From: Shimia sp. R10_1
Lineage (GTDB): Bacteria; Pseudomonadota; Alphaproteobacteria; Rhodobacterales; Rhodobacteraceae
Assembly: GCF_017744095.1 (NCBI RefSeq)
Contig: NZ_JAGHQX010000001.1
Location: forward strand, 186,001-250,000
DNA length: 64,000 nt
Direction: 5' to 3'
Both the position numbers and the translations under genes were made by a program. Position 1 is the stretch's first letter. Each line of letters opens with the position of its first letter. Under the pieces are notes generated by a model, which was given only the letters and a program-made list of their open reading frames with translations, did no database searches and was not told the origin of the DNA. This document shows positions 38,727 through 47,583 of the stretch, piece after piece.

Positions 38727-38758
38727 AAAGAAAAAGCCCCGACGTTGGTCAGGGCTTT
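38727..38758 (-). terminator. Rho-independent terminator of typA
   Basis: On the minus strand AAAGCCC (complement of 38752-38758) pairs with GGGCTTT (complement of 38733-38739), followed by TTTTTC-type Ts (complement of 38727-38735). It lies 22 bases after the typA stop. Confidence 0.85.
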
Positions 38759-38780
38759 CTGTGAAGGTATCTTAGCCGGC

Positions 38781-40601
38781 TTACTGCGCCGATTTGGACA
38801 TCCGCTTACGCTCGTGTGGGTCCAGATAGCGTTTGCGCAGACGCACGTTGTTGGGGGTCACTTCCACCAGCTCGTCGTCGTTGATGTAGGCAATCGCCTC
38901 TTCCAGAGAGAGCACCATCGGCGTGGTCAGGCGCACCGCTTCGTCGGAACCTGAGGCGCGAACGTTGGTGAGCTTCTTGCCTTTGAGCGGGTTCACTTCA
39001 AGATCGTTGTCGCGGGAGTGCTCGCCGATGATCATGCCGGTGTAGACGTCAGCCTGTGCGCCGATCATCATCTTGCCGCGATCTTCGAGGTTCCAGAGGG
39101 CGTAGGCCACAGACTGGCCGTTCTCCATGGAGATCAGAACACCTGCGCGGCGGCCCGGGATGGCGCCTTTGTATTCGGTCCAGCCGTGGAACACACGGTT
39201 CAGAACGCCGGTGCCGCGGGTGTCGGTGAGGAATTCGCCGTGGTAGCCGATCAGGCCACGGGAGGGGACGTGCGCGATGATGCGGGTTTTGCCAGCACCG
39301 GCAGGGCGCATTTCAACCAGCTCGCCTTTGCGCGCCCCGGTGAGTTTCTCGATCACAGCACCGGAGTATTCGTCATCCACGTCGATGGTGGCTTCTTCGA
39401 CCGGCTCCATGCGGACCCCGTTTTCTTCGCGCATGATCACCTGTGGGCGAGAGATCGACAGTTCAAAGCCTTCGCGGCGCATGTTTTCGATCAGAACGCC
39501 CATCTGAAGTTCGCCACGACCGGACACCTCAAAAGCTTCGCCACCCGGGGTGTCTTCGATTTTGATCGCAACGTTGGACTCGGCTTCTTTGTAGAGGCGG
39601 TCACGGATCACACGGGACTGCACTTTTTTGCCGTCACGACCGGCCAGCGGGCTGTCGTTGATGCCGAAGGTCACGGTGATGGTGGGTGGATCGATGGGCT
39701 GTGCCTCAAGCGGCTCATCCACAGCGAGCGCACAGATGGTGTCTGCCACGGTGGCTTTCGCCATGCCCGCGATGGAGACGATGTCGCCAGCTTGCGCTTC
39801 TTCGATATCCTGCTGAGCCAGGCCACGGAAGGCTTGGATTTTGGTGACGCGGAACTGTTCGATTTTCTGGCCGATGCGGGAGATCGCCTGAACGGTGGCG
39901 CCCACTTTCAGCGTGCCGGATTCCACACGACCGGTGAGGATGCGGCCCACAAATGGGTCAGAGCCCAGTGTGGTCGCCAGCATGCGGAAGTCATCGTCCT
40001 GACGGGTCACCTGCTTGGGTGCAGGGACGTGGTTCACGATCAGGTTGAAGAGCGCATGCAGGTCTTTGCGCGGGCCATCAAGCTCTGCATCTGCCCAGCC
40101 GTTGCGGCCAGAGGCATACATATGCGGGAAGTCGAGCTGATCGTCGTTGGCGTCCAGCGAGGCAAAGAGGTCAAAACACTCATCCAGCGCTCGGTCAGGC
40201 TCGGCGTCTGGTTTGTCCACTTTGTTGAGCACCACAATCGGGCGCAGACCCAGCGCAAGGGCTTTTGAGGTCACAAATTTGGTCTGCGGCATCGGGCCTT
40301 CGGCGGCGTCCACCAGCAGAACCACACCGTCCACCATGCTCAGGATACGCTCCACTTCGCCGCCGAAGTCGGCGTGGCCGGGGGTGTCCACGATGTTGAT
40401 GCGGGTGCCTTTCCATTCCACGGAAGTTGGCTTGGCAAAGATCGTGATGCCGCGTTCGCGCTCCAGATCGTTGCTGTCCATGGCGCGTTCCGCCACTTCT
40501 TGGTTTTCCCGGAATGCGCCCGACTGTTTCAGCAATTCGTCCACAAGTGTGGTTTTGCCGTGGTCAACGTGAGCGATGATGGCGATGTTGCGAAGATCCA
40601 T
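38781..40601 (-). CDS. typA: Ribosome-associated translational GTPase TypA/BipA
   Basis: 606 residues from ATG 40601 ([24 protein letters not shown]). G1 HVDHGKTTL, switch region [29 protein letters not shown] (G3) and [10 protein letters not shown] (G4) are intact, with the BipA-type domain 3 and C-terminal STSTS-like part. It binds the 70S or 30S ribosome and helps growth at low temperature and assembly. Well terminated downstream. Its promoter region is separated from the SMR gene by the MITE-like element. Confidence 0.95.
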   Translation of the reverse strand: MDLRNIAIIAHVDHGKTTLVDELLKQSGAFRENQEVAERAMDSNDLERERGITIFAKPTSVEWKGTRINIVDTPGHADFGGEVERILSMVDGVVLLVDAAEGPMPQTKFVTSKALALGLRPIVVLNKVDKPDAEPDRALDECFDLFASLDANDDQLDFPHMYASGRNGWADAELDGPRKDLHALFNLIVNHVPAPKQVTRQDDDFRMLATTLGSDPFVGRILTGRVESGTLKVGATVQAISRIGQKIEQFRVTKIQAFRGLAQQDIEEAQAGDIVSIAGMAKATVADTICALAVDEPLEAQPIDPPTITVTFGINDSPLAGRDGKKVQSRVIRDRLYKEAESNVAIKIEDTPGGEAFEVSGRGELQMGVLIENMRREGFELSISRPQVIMREENGVRMEPVEEATIDVDDEYSGAVIEKLTGARKGELVEMRPAGAGKTRIIAHVPSRGLIGYHGEFLTDTRGTGVLNRVFHGWTEYKGAIPGRRAGVLISMENGQSVAYALWNLEDRGKMMIGAQADVYTGMIIGEHSRDNDLEVNPLKGKKLTNVRASGSDEAVRLTTPMVLSLEEAIAYINDDELVEVTPNNVRLRKRYLDPHERKRMSKSAQ

Positions 40602-40674
40602 AAGGGCAGCCTTTTCTGTTCGCGCCCGCCCTAACGCGGGTTGGTGCAAAAGGCCAGCCCTTTATGGGAAAATA
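40602..40674. other. Promoter region of typA
   Basis: Short AT-mixed gap between the typA start and the inverted-repeat element. Probably holds the typA promoter. Confidence 0.3.
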
Positions 40675-40704
40675 GGCGGAGTTTGCATTTAGGCATGTCA
40701 CCGG
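40675..40704. repeat. Left terminal inverted repeat of the MITE-like element
   Basis: 30 bases that match the complement of 40910-40939 at 26 positions (differences at repeat positions 6, 9, 20 and 23). Confidence 0.65.
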
Positions 40705-40909
40705 CGCGAGACGGATTTGACCTCCGACGAGGCGTTCACACCGTAGCGATCTGGTTGATCGGAAGGTTTGAACACGAAGGCAGGGGCCAAGTCCGCCGTG
40801 TCGCGAAGCGATTTCGCCAAAATCTGCCCTTGCTGCGTTGTTTTCGCTTGAAAGGGGAGCCACCCTTCCTGCGCAAAAACGCCTTGCAAGCCCAGATTTT
40901 GGTCTGAAA

Positions 40910-40939
40910 CCGGTGAAATTCCTAAATGCAGACGCCGCC
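40910..40939. repeat. Right terminal inverted repeat of the MITE-like element
   Basis: 30 bases, inverse of the left repeat with four differences. Its last base starts the TAG stop (complement of 40939-40941) of the SMR gene. Confidence 0.65.
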
Positions 40940-41274
40940 TAATGCACGGCGGTCTTGGAAAACAGGTTGATGACGAGGATGCCGGCAACAATGAGGCCCA
41001 GACCAAGGACGGCGGGCAGGTCGAGCTTTTGGCCGAAAGCAAAATAGGCGATCACAGAGATCGAGATGATGCCAAGGCCGGACCAGACCGCATAGGTGAT
41101 GCCCACTGGCAGAAATTTGAGCGTGAGGGCCATCATGTAGAAGGCCAGACCGTAGCCGATCACCACAATGATGGAGGGGATCGGTTTGGTGAACTGCTGG
41201 CTTGCCTGAAGCGCTGCGGTGCCGATGGTTTCAAATACAACGGCGATCATGAGGATCAGATAGGCTTTGGGCAT
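40939..41274 (-). CDS. Small multidrug resistance (SMR/EmrE-type) transporter
   Basis: 111 residues with four helices. The essential membrane glutamate is Glu15 (AVVFETIGTAALQAS), and the helix-3 motif YAVWSGLGI carries the conserved Trp64, as in EmrE (Glu14, Trp63). Such proteins exchange cationic drugs or quaternary amines (EmrE) or guanidinium (Gdx) for protons. The reading frame closes with TAG formed from the flanking TA and the first base of the MITE-like element, giving the end NLFSKTAVH. It shares the minus strand with the YitT gene, 16 bases upstream. Confidence 0.86.
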   Translation of the reverse strand: MPKAYLILMIAVVFETIGTAALQASQQFTKPIPSIIVVIGYGLAFYMMALTLKFLPVGITYAVWSGLGIISISVIAYFAFGQKLDLPAVLGLGLIVAGILVINLFSKTAVH

Positions 41275-41289
41275 GGTGCGTCCTGAGTG

Positions 41290-41934
41290 TCAGCGCGCGA
41301 TGTAGCGATCGCGCCGGTGGTTGGTTGCGATCATTATATTGGTGATTGCAGCACCGATCATAGAGAAGGCGACAGCGCTAAGGTCAAAAAACGACAAGGC
41401 GAGCGCGAATACGCAAATATCAAACCCTAGTTGAACCCAACCAGCTTTGATGCCTTTGGTGTCTTGTAGCCAAACGGCGACGATGCCAACGCCACCAAGC
41501 GTTGCGCCATGGCGGAACAGGGCGATCAGGCCGGAGCCTGCGGTGATGCCTGCGAGGACCGCGGCCACCAGACTGTTGAGGTTACTGATGGTGAAGAAGC
41601 TGGGCAGCACATAAGACCAGAGTGAGAGCAGCCCGACAGCCATGAAGGTTTTGATTGTAAACTTTGCGCCCATTCGAAGGTAGGCGATCACATAGAATGG
41701 CAGGTTGAAGGCAAAGAACAGCAGCGCAAATGGCACGCCAACCGCTTTGCTGGCCACCAGTGCAAGCCCTGCGATCTGCCCGGTGAACAAACCACTGTTT
41801 TGCAAAAATGTGACCGACAAAGCGACCAACAAGGTGCCAACGATGAGCCCCTGAAAATCATCAAAGAGGCTGTGTTGTTCGGGATGCGGGGACTCAAGAA
41901 AGCTAACCATGGTCGGGATGTGCGACAGGGGCAT
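41290..41934 (-). CDS. YitT family membrane protein
   Basis: 214 residues from ATG 41934, with GGACAG seven bases upstream; TTG 41982 and ATG 41910 are alternatives. Five hydrophobic segments, including FQGLIVGTLLVALSVTFLQ, GQIAGLALVASKAVGVPFA and GATLGGVGIVAVWLQD, match the YitT_membrane (DUF161) family of unknown function; in this relative the soluble DUF2179 domain of the longer members is missing. It lies immediately before the SMR gene on the same strand, so the two may share a transcript. Confidence 0.82.
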   Translation of the reverse strand: MPLSHIPTMVSFLESPHPEQHSLFDDFQGLIVGTLLVALSVTFLQNSGLFTGQIAGLALVASKAVGVPFALLFFAFNLPFYVIAYLRMGAKFTIKTFMAVGLLSLWSYVLPSFFTISNLNSLVAAVLAGITAGSGLIALFRHGATLGGVGIVAVWLQDTKGIKAGWVQLGFDICVFALALSFFDLSAVAFSMIGAAITNIMIATNHRRDRYIAR

Positions 41935-42068
41935 GCATCTGTCCAGTGGTCTGGGCGCATAGCTGCTATGAGACAGGCTCAAAGCTTTGACTTTGCACGA
42001 TGTTTGGGCAGGCGGCGGATTTGGGAGGCGCCCGCTTGGGGCGCCTCGTATGACGTGTGACGATAGGG

Positions 42069-43283
42069 TTAGCCCGCGAGCGCCTTGTTGAGGTTTTCAT
42101 CGACCTTTTCAAGGAAGCCCATGGTGGTGAGCCAGCCCTGATCCGGGCCAACCAGAAGCGCGAGGTCTTTGGTCATGTGGCCGCTCTCTACGGTTTCGAT
42201 GATCACGCGCTCCAGTGTCTCGGCAAAGGCGCGCAGGGCGATGTTGTTGTCGAGTTTGGCGCGGTGCTTCAGGCCGCCGGTCCATGCGTAGATTGAGGCG
42301 ATCGAGTTTGTGGAGGTGGCTTCGCCTTTCTGGTGTTGGCGATAGTGGCGGGTGACGGTGCCGTGGGCCGCCTCTGCCTCCACGATCTTTCCATCCGGGG
42401 TCATCAGCTGGCTGGTCATCAGCCCCAGTGAACCAAAGCCCTGCGCCACGGTGTCAGATTGGACGTCGCCATCGTAGTTTTTGCAGGCCCAGACAAATTT
42501 GCCGTTCCATTTCATGGCGCAGGCGACCATGTCGTCGATCAGGCGGTGCTCATACCAGATACCGGCGGCTTTGAATTTCTCTTCAAACTCCTCTTCATAG
42601 ACCTTTTGGAAGAGATCTTTGAAGCGGCCGTCATAGGCTTTCAGAATGGTGTTCTTGGTGGAGAGATAGACCGGCCAGCCCAAGTTAAGGCCATAGTTGA
42701 GCGAGGCGCGCGCGAAGTCGATGATCGAGCTGTCGAGGTTGTACATCGCCTGATAAACGCCAGCGGATGGGGCGTCATAGACTTCTTTTTCGATCACGGT
42801 GCCGTCTTCGCCGACAAACTTCATGGTCAGCTTGCCTGCACCGGGGAAGGTGAAATCGGTGGCTTTGTACTGATCGCCGAAGGCGTGGCGGCCCACCACG
42901 ATGGGGGAGGTCCAGCCGGGCACAAGGCGGGGCACGTTGCGGCAGATGATCGGCTGACGGAAAACCACACCACCAAGAATGTTGCGGATTGTGCCATTCG
43001 GGCTGCGCCACATTTTTTTGAGGCCAAACTCCTCGACACGCTGTTCATCAGGGGTGATGGTCGCACATTTGATGGCGACGCCCACCTCTTTGGTTTTCTC
43101 TGCAGCGTCGATGGTGATCTGATCTTCGGTGCGGTCACGCTCCTCGATGCCCAGATCATAATAGAGCAGATCGAGATCGAGGTAGGGCAGGATCAGTTTG
43201 TCTTTGATGAACTGCCACATGATGCGGGTCATCTCATCGCCGTCCATTTCGACGATCGGGTTTTCAACTTTGATCTTGGTCAT
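42069..43283 (-). CDS. icd: NADP-dependent isocitrate dehydrogenase
   Basis: 404 residues from ATG 43283 ([20 protein letters not shown]). It belongs to the dimeric, eukaryote-like NADP type: [27 protein letters not shown](V)VFRQPI for isocitrate binding (Ser-Pro-Asn-Gly replaced as usual), [20 protein letters not shown] near the metal aspartates, and [13 protein letters not shown] for NADP. It decarboxylates isocitrate to 2-oxoglutarate in the citric acid cycle, cytoplasmic. Its start faces the GDPD gene across a 260-base region with two palindromes. Confidence 0.96.
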   Translation of the reverse strand: MTKIKVENPIVEMDGDEMTRIMWQFIKDKLILPYLDLDLLYYDLGIEERDRTEDQITIDAAEKTKEVGVAIKCATITPDEQRVEEFGLKKMWRSPNGTIRNILGGVVFRQPIICRNVPRLVPGWTSPIVVGRHAFGDQYKATDFTFPGAGKLTMKFVGEDGTVIEKEVYDAPSAGVYQAMYNLDSSIIDFARASLNYGLNLGWPVYLSTKNTILKAYDGRFKDLFQKVYEEEFEEKFKAAGIWYEHRLIDDMVACAMKWNGKFVWACKNYDGDVQSDTVAQGFGSLGLMTSQLMTPDGKIVEAEAAHGTVTRHYRQHQKGEATSTNSIASIYAWTGGLKHRAKLDNNIALRAFAETLERVIIETVESGHMTKDLALLVGPDQGWLTTMGFLEKVDENLNKALAG

Positions 43284-43350
43284 GGGGGTCTCCTGTGAGC
43301 CGAGTCATTTGCCGCCTGCTTAGAGCAAGATGGGTTTGGTTGAAAGTGTT

Positions 43351-43366
43351 GTATGCAATAGTATAC
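43351..43366. promoter_or_regulatory. Near-palindrome with GTATAC in the icd/GDPD intergenic region
   Basis: The stretch around GTATGCAATAGTATAC contains the palindrome GTATAC and a partial second half. It lies about 70 bases before the icd start and may be part of its promoter or an operator. Weak. Confidence 0.25.
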
Positions 43367-43420
43367 TAAAATTTCGTAACGCCTGGCGTGATTGAAAGAA
43401 GCGGGAAAGAGGCGTCGCGT

Positions 43421-43438
43421 TGGGGTAACTTTACCCCA
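43421..43438. promoter_or_regulatory. Perfect 8-bp-arm palindrome between icd and the GDPD gene
   Basis: TGGGGTAA (43421-43428), CT, TTACCCCA (43431-43438). It lies about 105 bases from the GDPD start and 138 from the icd start. No matching regulator is recognised. Confidence 0.45.
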
Positions 43439-43543
43439 GTTGCCCCCTGAGTGCGACCTGTGGGTCGGGCATATAAGGCGGCTCGACCATTTGCGCGGCG
43501 GTCGCTACGATCATTCTATTGATTTGAGCGATTGGGGGTGCCG

Positions 43544-45373
43544 ATGCGGCATGTAACGTCAGAAGTCTTAAGGCATTATGCTATGTCCTGGCATTTGCGG
43601 GTGCCTTTTGTGAAATCACATCTGGTTTTCAATCTGTTGCTTGCAGCTGTGTTTGCGCCATTGATGGCGGGAACCGTTTTTCTGGCGCTGAAGTTTTCGG
43701 GCAAGCCAGCATTGGCGGATTTCGACATTGCCTACTTCCTGCTGTCGCCAATCGGTTTTCTGGCTGGGGTGTTGCTGGCGGGCATGGCGATGGTGCTCTT
43801 GACCCTCAACCTTTCGTTTATGATGGCAGTGGCGCTGCGAGATCGGGTTGGAAAGTCACATGGGCTATGGGACGGAATCGATCTGGTGATGCCACGGCTG
43901 CCCGCTGTTCTGGGACTGGCCGTGCAGATTGCAGTGCGTCTGTTGCTGATTGCGGCGCCGTTTCTGGCACTGGCGGGGGGCGCGTTTTGGTATTGGTTGA
44001 GCGCCTATGACATCAACTATTACCTGAGCACGCGTCCACCGGAGTTTCAGACTGCCGTTGCTGTGATTGGGGTGACACTGGCGGTGATGCTCGCTGTGCT
44101 GTTGTGGCGCAGTCTCGCTTGGGTTCTTTCGCTGCCCTTGGTGCTGTTTGAAGAGGCGCCGGCATTGGCCGCGCTCCAGAAGAGCCGGCGCTTGATGGCG
44201 GGGCGGCGCTTAGAGTTTGTTGCGCATATTCTGGTTTGGGCGGCGGTTGGCGCCGTGGTGAGCGTGATCCTATTGGGGGTCGTTGGGTTTGGCCTGCAAT
44301 TTGGATTGGATGTCTTGGCAGACAATCTTCGTGCAGCGGCCACCTTCCTCATTGTTGCTGTGGTTTTCTGGTCGGTTCTGAACTTATTTCTAACCTCATG
44401 GACAACAGGAACGCTGGCGTTGACGTTCCTTGATGCGACGGACTGGCCTGAGCAGGTCGCGCAACGCAAGGCGCTGGCGCCTCGTGGGCTTTTGATCGCA
44501 GTGGTGGCTGTTGCGGGCCTTTTTGCGGGTGTCGGTGGCGTCGGTGTGGCGGGACTGGCGCAGGTGGATGAAACCAGACCTGTAGAGGTGATCGCGCATC
44601 GGGGGGCGGCGGGTGCGCGCCCAGAAAACACGATGGCCTCAATTCTCAAAGCGATTGAAGATCAGGCGGACTGGGTTGAAATCGACGTTCAAGAAACGGT
44701 GGATGGCGCTGTGGTGGTGATGCACGACAGCGATTTCATGAAACTTGCGGGCAATCCGCTGAAGATCTGGGATGCGTCGCTTGCCGATCTGGAAGAGATC
44801 GACATCGGCAGCTGGTATGACCCGGCCTATGCAGAAGAGCGCGTTCCGCTGTTGCGCGACGTGCTGCTTGCGGCAAAGGATAAGGCTGGCGTGATCATCG
44901 AGTTGAAATACTATGGTCACGATCAGATGCTTGAGACGCGTGTCGCGGCAATTGTCGAGGAAACAGGCATGGCAGATCAGGTCCAGCTGATGTCGCTGAA
45001 ATATGATGCGGTGCAAAAAATGCATGCGCTGCGCCCGGATTGGTCCGTTGGTCTATTGGCGTCTGCGGCGCTTGGCAAAATGTGGGAGCTTGATGCGGAT
45101 TTTCTGGCAGTGAACAGCGCGACAGTGTCTTTGAATCTGGTGAAGTCGGCCCAGGCTGCGGGCAAGCGGGTTTATGTCTGGACAGTGAATGACGCGTTGT
45201 CGATGTCTGGCATGCTGTCGTTGGGGGTGGACGGGTTGATCACAGATGAGCCGGCGCTGGCGCGAGAGGTTCTGGCAGATCGCAAAACGCTCTCTGGTAT
45301 TGAGCGGATGATATTGGGGCTTGCCGGGCGAATTGGTCTGGATGTGCAGGGGGGCAGCGACGCCGATGCTTGA
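43544..45373 (+). CDS. Membrane-bound glycerophosphodiester phosphodiesterase
   Basis: 609 residues from ATG 43544. The N-terminal 330 residues are a multi-helix GPDPase_memb domain (HLVFNLLLAAVFAPLMAGTVFLAL and later helices). The C-terminal GDPD domain starts at EVIAHRGAAGARPENTMASI (catalytic His and Arg), with WVEIDVQETVDGAVVVMHD supplying the metal-binding acids. It hydrolyses glycerophosphodiesters to glycerol 3-phosphate and alcohol. The last bases overlap the start of the PLA2-like gene by eight bases. Short ribosome site GGGGG. The membrane part fits the periplasmic or membrane use of deacylated lipids. Confidence 0.88.
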   Translation: MRHVTSEVLRHYAMSWHLRVPFVKSHLVFNLLLAAVFAPLMAGTVFLALKFSGKPALADFDIAYFLLSPIGFLAGVLLAGMAMVLLTLNLSFMMAVALRDRVGKSHGLWDGIDLVMPRLPAVLGLAVQIAVRLLLIAAPFLALAGGAFWYWLSAYDINYYLSTRPPEFQTAVAVIGVTLAVMLAVLLWRSLAWVLSLPLVLFEEAPALAALQKSRRLMAGRRLEFVAHILVWAAVGAVVSVILLGVVGFGLQFGLDVLADNLRAAATFLIVAVVFWSVLNLFLTSWTTGTLALTFLDATDWPEQVAQRKALAPRGLLIAVVAVAGLFAGVGGVGVAGLAQVDETRPVEVIAHRGAAGARPENTMASILKAIEDQADWVEIDVQETVDGAVVVMHDSDFMKLAGNPLKIWDASLADLEEIDIGSWYDPAYAEERVPLLRDVLLAAKDKAGVIIELKYYGHDQMLETRVAAIVEETGMADQVQLMSLKYDAVQKMHALRPDWSVGLLASAALGKMWELDADFLAVNSATVSLNLVKSAQAAGKRVYVWTVNDALSMSGMLSLGVDGLITDEPALAREVLADRKTLSGIERMILGLAGRIGLDVQGGSDADA

Positions 45374-45929
45374 ACATATCAGGCTGGGGCTGCTGGTTGT
45401 GCTGTTTCCGGTGCAGGTGGGCGTTGCGGCGGCTGAAGAGGACGCGCGGGTGTCTGTCCCGGCAAAGGTCGAGATCTGGCGGCACAGTCGCTTGGAGCAA
45501 GTGCGGCGGGCGACGCCGGATGCGTTGCAGCCCTTCACCACCGATGGCTGCTCTGGCGGGATGTCAGCCGCTTGGGAGGCGTTGGCCGAACAATCGCCTT
45601 GGTTCTATGAGGTTTTTGAGACGCGCGCGCCTTGGCATCACTGTTGCGTGATCCATGATCGGGCCTATCATCTTGGGGGCGATGATCCTGCGCCAGAGGC
45701 GGGATATTGGGCCCGTGTCACTGCCGATGAGGCGTTGCGTGCCTGCGTTCAAGAGGTTGGCCGGACACAAAGCGATGCGCTGGCTGCGCAGTATGGGCGC
45801 GATGCGGAGGAAGTGGCGGCGATTATCACCTTTGTCGGTCAGCGGATGTATGAAGCTGTGCGCCTTGGCGGATGGCCGTGTTCAGGGCTGACCTGGCGCT
45901 GGGGCTATGGCTGGCCGCAGTGTTGGTGA
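45366..45929 (+). CDS. Phospholipase A2-like exported protein
   Basis: 187 residues from ATG 45366, overlapping the GDPD gene end by eight bases. A signal peptide (EHIRLGLLVVLFPVQVGVAAA) suggests export. The core HHCCVIHDRAYH (C93, C94, H97, D98) is the CCxxHD active-site motif of phospholipase A2 folds, and TDGCSGG (C62) lies where the calcium loop is expected. Six or so cysteines remain in the C-terminal part (ACVQEV, PCSG, QCW). It would cleave acyl chains and deliver glycerophosphodiesters to the neighbouring GDPD, an inference from position and fold; activity unproven. Confidence 0.75.
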   Translation: MLEHIRLGLLVVLFPVQVGVAAAEEDARVSVPAKVEIWRHSRLEQVRRATPDALQPFTTDGCSGGMSAAWEALAEQSPWFYEVFETRAPWHHCCVIHDRAYHLGGDDPAPEAGYWARVTADEALRACVQEVGRTQSDALAAQYGRDAEEVAAIITFVGQRMYEAVRLGGWPCSGLTWRWGYGWPQCW

Positions 45930-45936
45930 GGTGCGC

Positions 45937-46518
45937 TTAGGCGCGACCGTCAAACCACGCAGCAATGCGGGCCTTGAGATGATCCCAGATCGCAGGTGCG
46001 CCTTTGGCGACTTTCCAGCCGACGCGATCTTCAAGCTGTTCGCGGGTGACGTTGTATTCGGGCCACGTGCCGCCATCGGTTTCAAGATTGCCGATCACCG
46101 GCTGCACACGGTCTATGCTTTTGGCAAAAACAGCGTCGTCTGTTTCGGCCGCTTCGAATTCATCCCAGAGGGCACGCAATTCGGTGGCTTGATCGGCTGG
46201 CAATAGGCCGAAGATTCGATCTGCCGCAGCGCTTTCGGCTGCTTCCATCGCGGCAATGTCATGGTCGCCGTGAATAGGGCTGTCGCCCACGTCGATTTCC
46301 ACAAGATCATGGATCAGCAACATGCGGATCACGCGGTCAATATTAATGTCACGATTGGCGTGTTCGCCGAGGATCAGCGCATAGAGCGCGATGTGCCAGC
46401 TGTGGCTGCCGCTGTCTTCGTGCCGATGCCCATCCAGCACCTTGGTGGCGCGATACACAGATTTGAGTTTGTCCGCCTCAGTCAGGAAGGCAATTTGCTG
46501 GCTGAGGCGATCGCTCAT
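45937..46518 (-). CDS. HD domain phosphohydrolase (HDDC2 / YfbR-like)
   Basis: 193 residues. Metal-binding histidine and aspartate motifs HSWHIALYALIL and IHDLVEIDVGDSPIHG are intact, and the whole matches HDDC2/5'-deoxynucleotidase-like HD proteins, which hydrolyse nucleoside monophosphates to nucleosides. Nucleotide pool cleanup in the cytoplasm is likely. It is last of a minus-strand set with an 80-residue protein and an alpha/beta hydrolase, five bases after the former. Confidence 0.87.
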   Translation of the reverse strand: MSDRLSQQIAFLTEADKLKSVYRATKVLDGHRHEDSGSHSWHIALYALILGEHANRDINIDRVIRMLLIHDLVEIDVGDSPIHGDHDIAAMEAAESAAADRIFGLLPADQATELRALWDEFEAAETDDAVFAKSIDRVQPVIGNLETDGGTWPEYNVTREQLEDRVGWKVAKGAPAIWDHLKARIAAWFDGRA

Positions 46519-46523
46519 GTGTC

Positions 46524-46766
46524 TTAATTTTCCGCAGCTGCTTTGGCCGCGCGGGCGGCTTTGACTTTGTTAATCAGAAAGGCGCGGGCCTTTTCTTCGG
46601 ACATGCGCACGCGCACTTCGGTCAGAAAGGCCTCTTCGAGGGTCTGTGAAGACGCCGCCAATACATTGCCAACCTCTACAAAGATACGATCATCACCCAG
46701 CTCTTTTTGGGCTTTGAGCGTGTCTTCGGCGAGTTTGGCGGCCAGCGTCTCCAGAGACGAACTCAT
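46524..46766 (-). CDS. Small conserved helical protein
   Basis: 80 residues, largely helical, acidic N-terminus (SSSLETLAAKLAEDTLKAQKEL) then VGNVLAASSQTLEEAF and a basic alanine-rich tail (KVKAARAAKAAAEN). I do not recognise the family. It overlaps the hydrolase stop by one base (TGATG) and ends five bases before the HDDC2 gene, so it belongs to the same operon. Short soluble proteins in this slot are probably accessory; no function is assigned. Confidence 0.6.
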   Translation of the reverse strand: MSSSLETLAAKLAEDTLKAQKELGDDRIFVEVGNVLAASSQTLEEAFLTEVRVRMSEEKARAFLINKVKAARAAKAAAEN

Positions 46767-47422
46767 CAGCGGCTGCTTTCCGTCAGGCGCCGTTTCACAT
46801 AGTCGGTCACATTGCCGGTGAGCTGATCCATATACTCATCGGTTTCAAAAAAGTGACCCGCACCGTCGATTTCGGTGTGCGTGATGGTGATGCCTTTTTG
46901 CTCGTGCAGTTTGTTCACAAGGCCGTGTGTCTCTGCCGGGGGCGCGACACGGTCATTTTTGCCATTGATGATCAAGCCAGAGCTCGGGCAGGGCGCGAGG
47001 AAGGAGAAATCATACATGTTGGCAGGCGGTGCCACGGAGATGAATCCGGTGATTTCTGGGCGGCGCATCAGCAGTTGCATGCCGATCCATGCGCCAAAAG
47101 AGAACCCAGCGACCCAGCAGTGCTTGGAGTTGTTGTTCATTGACTGCAGGTAGTCGAGTGCGGAGGCCGCATCAGACAGCTCACCCACGCCTTGGTCGTA
47201 TTCGCCCTGTGAGCGGCCCACACCACGGAAGTTGAACCGCAGAACGGTGAAACCCATGTTGTAGAAGGCATAGTGCAGATTGTAGACGACCTTGTTGTTC
47301 ATCGTGCCGCCAAATTGCGGATGCGGATGCAAAACGATGGCGATGGGAGCGTCTTTTTCTTTCTGCGGGTGGTAGCGGCCTTCGAGGCGGCCCTCTGGTC
47401 CTGGAAAAATCACCTCAGGCAT
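46766..47422 (-). CDS. Alpha/beta hydrolase
   Basis: 218 residues from ATG 47422 (MPEVIFPGPEGRLEG). The fold-specific stretch APIAIVLHPHPQFGGTMNNKV, LRFNFRGVGRSQGEYDQGVGE, the nucleophile elbow GFSFGAW with Ser, LIINGKNDRVAPP (Asp) and EIDGAGHFF (His) give a full catalytic triad. The family resembles the SOUL/KANL-type bacterial esterases or PHB-depolymerase-like carboxylesterases; the substrate is unknown. First gene of the minus-strand set with the 80-residue protein and the HDDC2 enzyme. The Irr box region lies upstream, divergent from iscR. Confidence 0.85.
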   Translation of the reverse strand: MPEVIFPGPEGRLEGRYHPQKEKDAPIAIVLHPHPQFGGTMNNKVVYNLHYAFYNMGFTVLRFNFRGVGRSQGEYDQGVGELSDAASALDYLQSMNNNSKHCWVAGFSFGAWIGMQLLMRRPEITGFISVAPPANMYDFSFLAPCPSSGLIINGKNDRVAPPAETHGLVNKLHEQKGITITHTEIDGAGHFFETDEYMDQLTGNVTDYVKRRLTESSR

Positions 47423-47462
47423 GTTTCTCGTCAATCTCCCTCAGAAAGGTTGCCGGCAATTC

Positions 47463-47491
47463 TTGACGAATTACCTCTGCTACCTTAGAAC
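47463..47491 (+). promoter_or_regulatory. Predicted iscR-suf promoter
   Basis: TTGACG (47463-47468) and TAGAAC (47486-47491) are 17 bases apart. The -10 lies inside the Irr box at 47485-47499, so Irr binding would block RNA polymerase. Prediction only. Confidence 0.5.
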
Positions 47492-47499
47492 GCTTCTAA
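47485..47499. promoter_or_regulatory. Irr (ICE-type) box, TTAGAA-N3-TTCTAA
   Basis: TTAGAA (47485-47490), CGC, TTCTAA (47494-47499), a perfect palindrome matching the iron control element bound by Irr in alphaproteobacteria. It lies 85 bases upstream of iscR and about 63 from the divergent hydrolase gene. Confidence 0.8.
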
Positions 47500-47505
47500 A
47501 TCGTG

Positions 47506-47521
47506 TGGCGCTTGTGCGCCA
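47506..47521. promoter_or_regulatory. Second palindrome downstream of the Irr box
   Basis: TGGCGC (47506-47511) and GCGCCA (47516-47521) around TTGT. It lies inside the predicted leader of the suf operon; it could be a leader hairpin or a second operator. Confidence 0.4.
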
Positions 47522-47583
47522 TGCAGGTTCTAGCGACTTAAGCTCAGATGCGGCTGAGGTCAATCAGTTCGAGGGAGTCTGAT

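Larger units (their letters stand above)
40675..40939. mobile_element. MITE-like element with 30-bp terminal inverted repeats and TA flanks
   Basis: 265 bases bounded by imperfect terminal inverted repeats: left 40675-40704 (GGCGGAGTTTGCATTTAGG...) and right 40910-40939, whose complement starts GGCGGCGTCTGCATTTAGG; 26 of 30 positions agree. A TA dinucleotide flanks each end (40673-40674 and 40940-40941), the expected target duplication of IS630/Tc1-mariner-type insertions. It carries no transposase; inner sequence includes a second inverted match (CCAAAATCTG near 40829 versus CAGATTTTGG near 40892). Its right end supplies the stop of the SMR gene. Confidence 0.65.
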
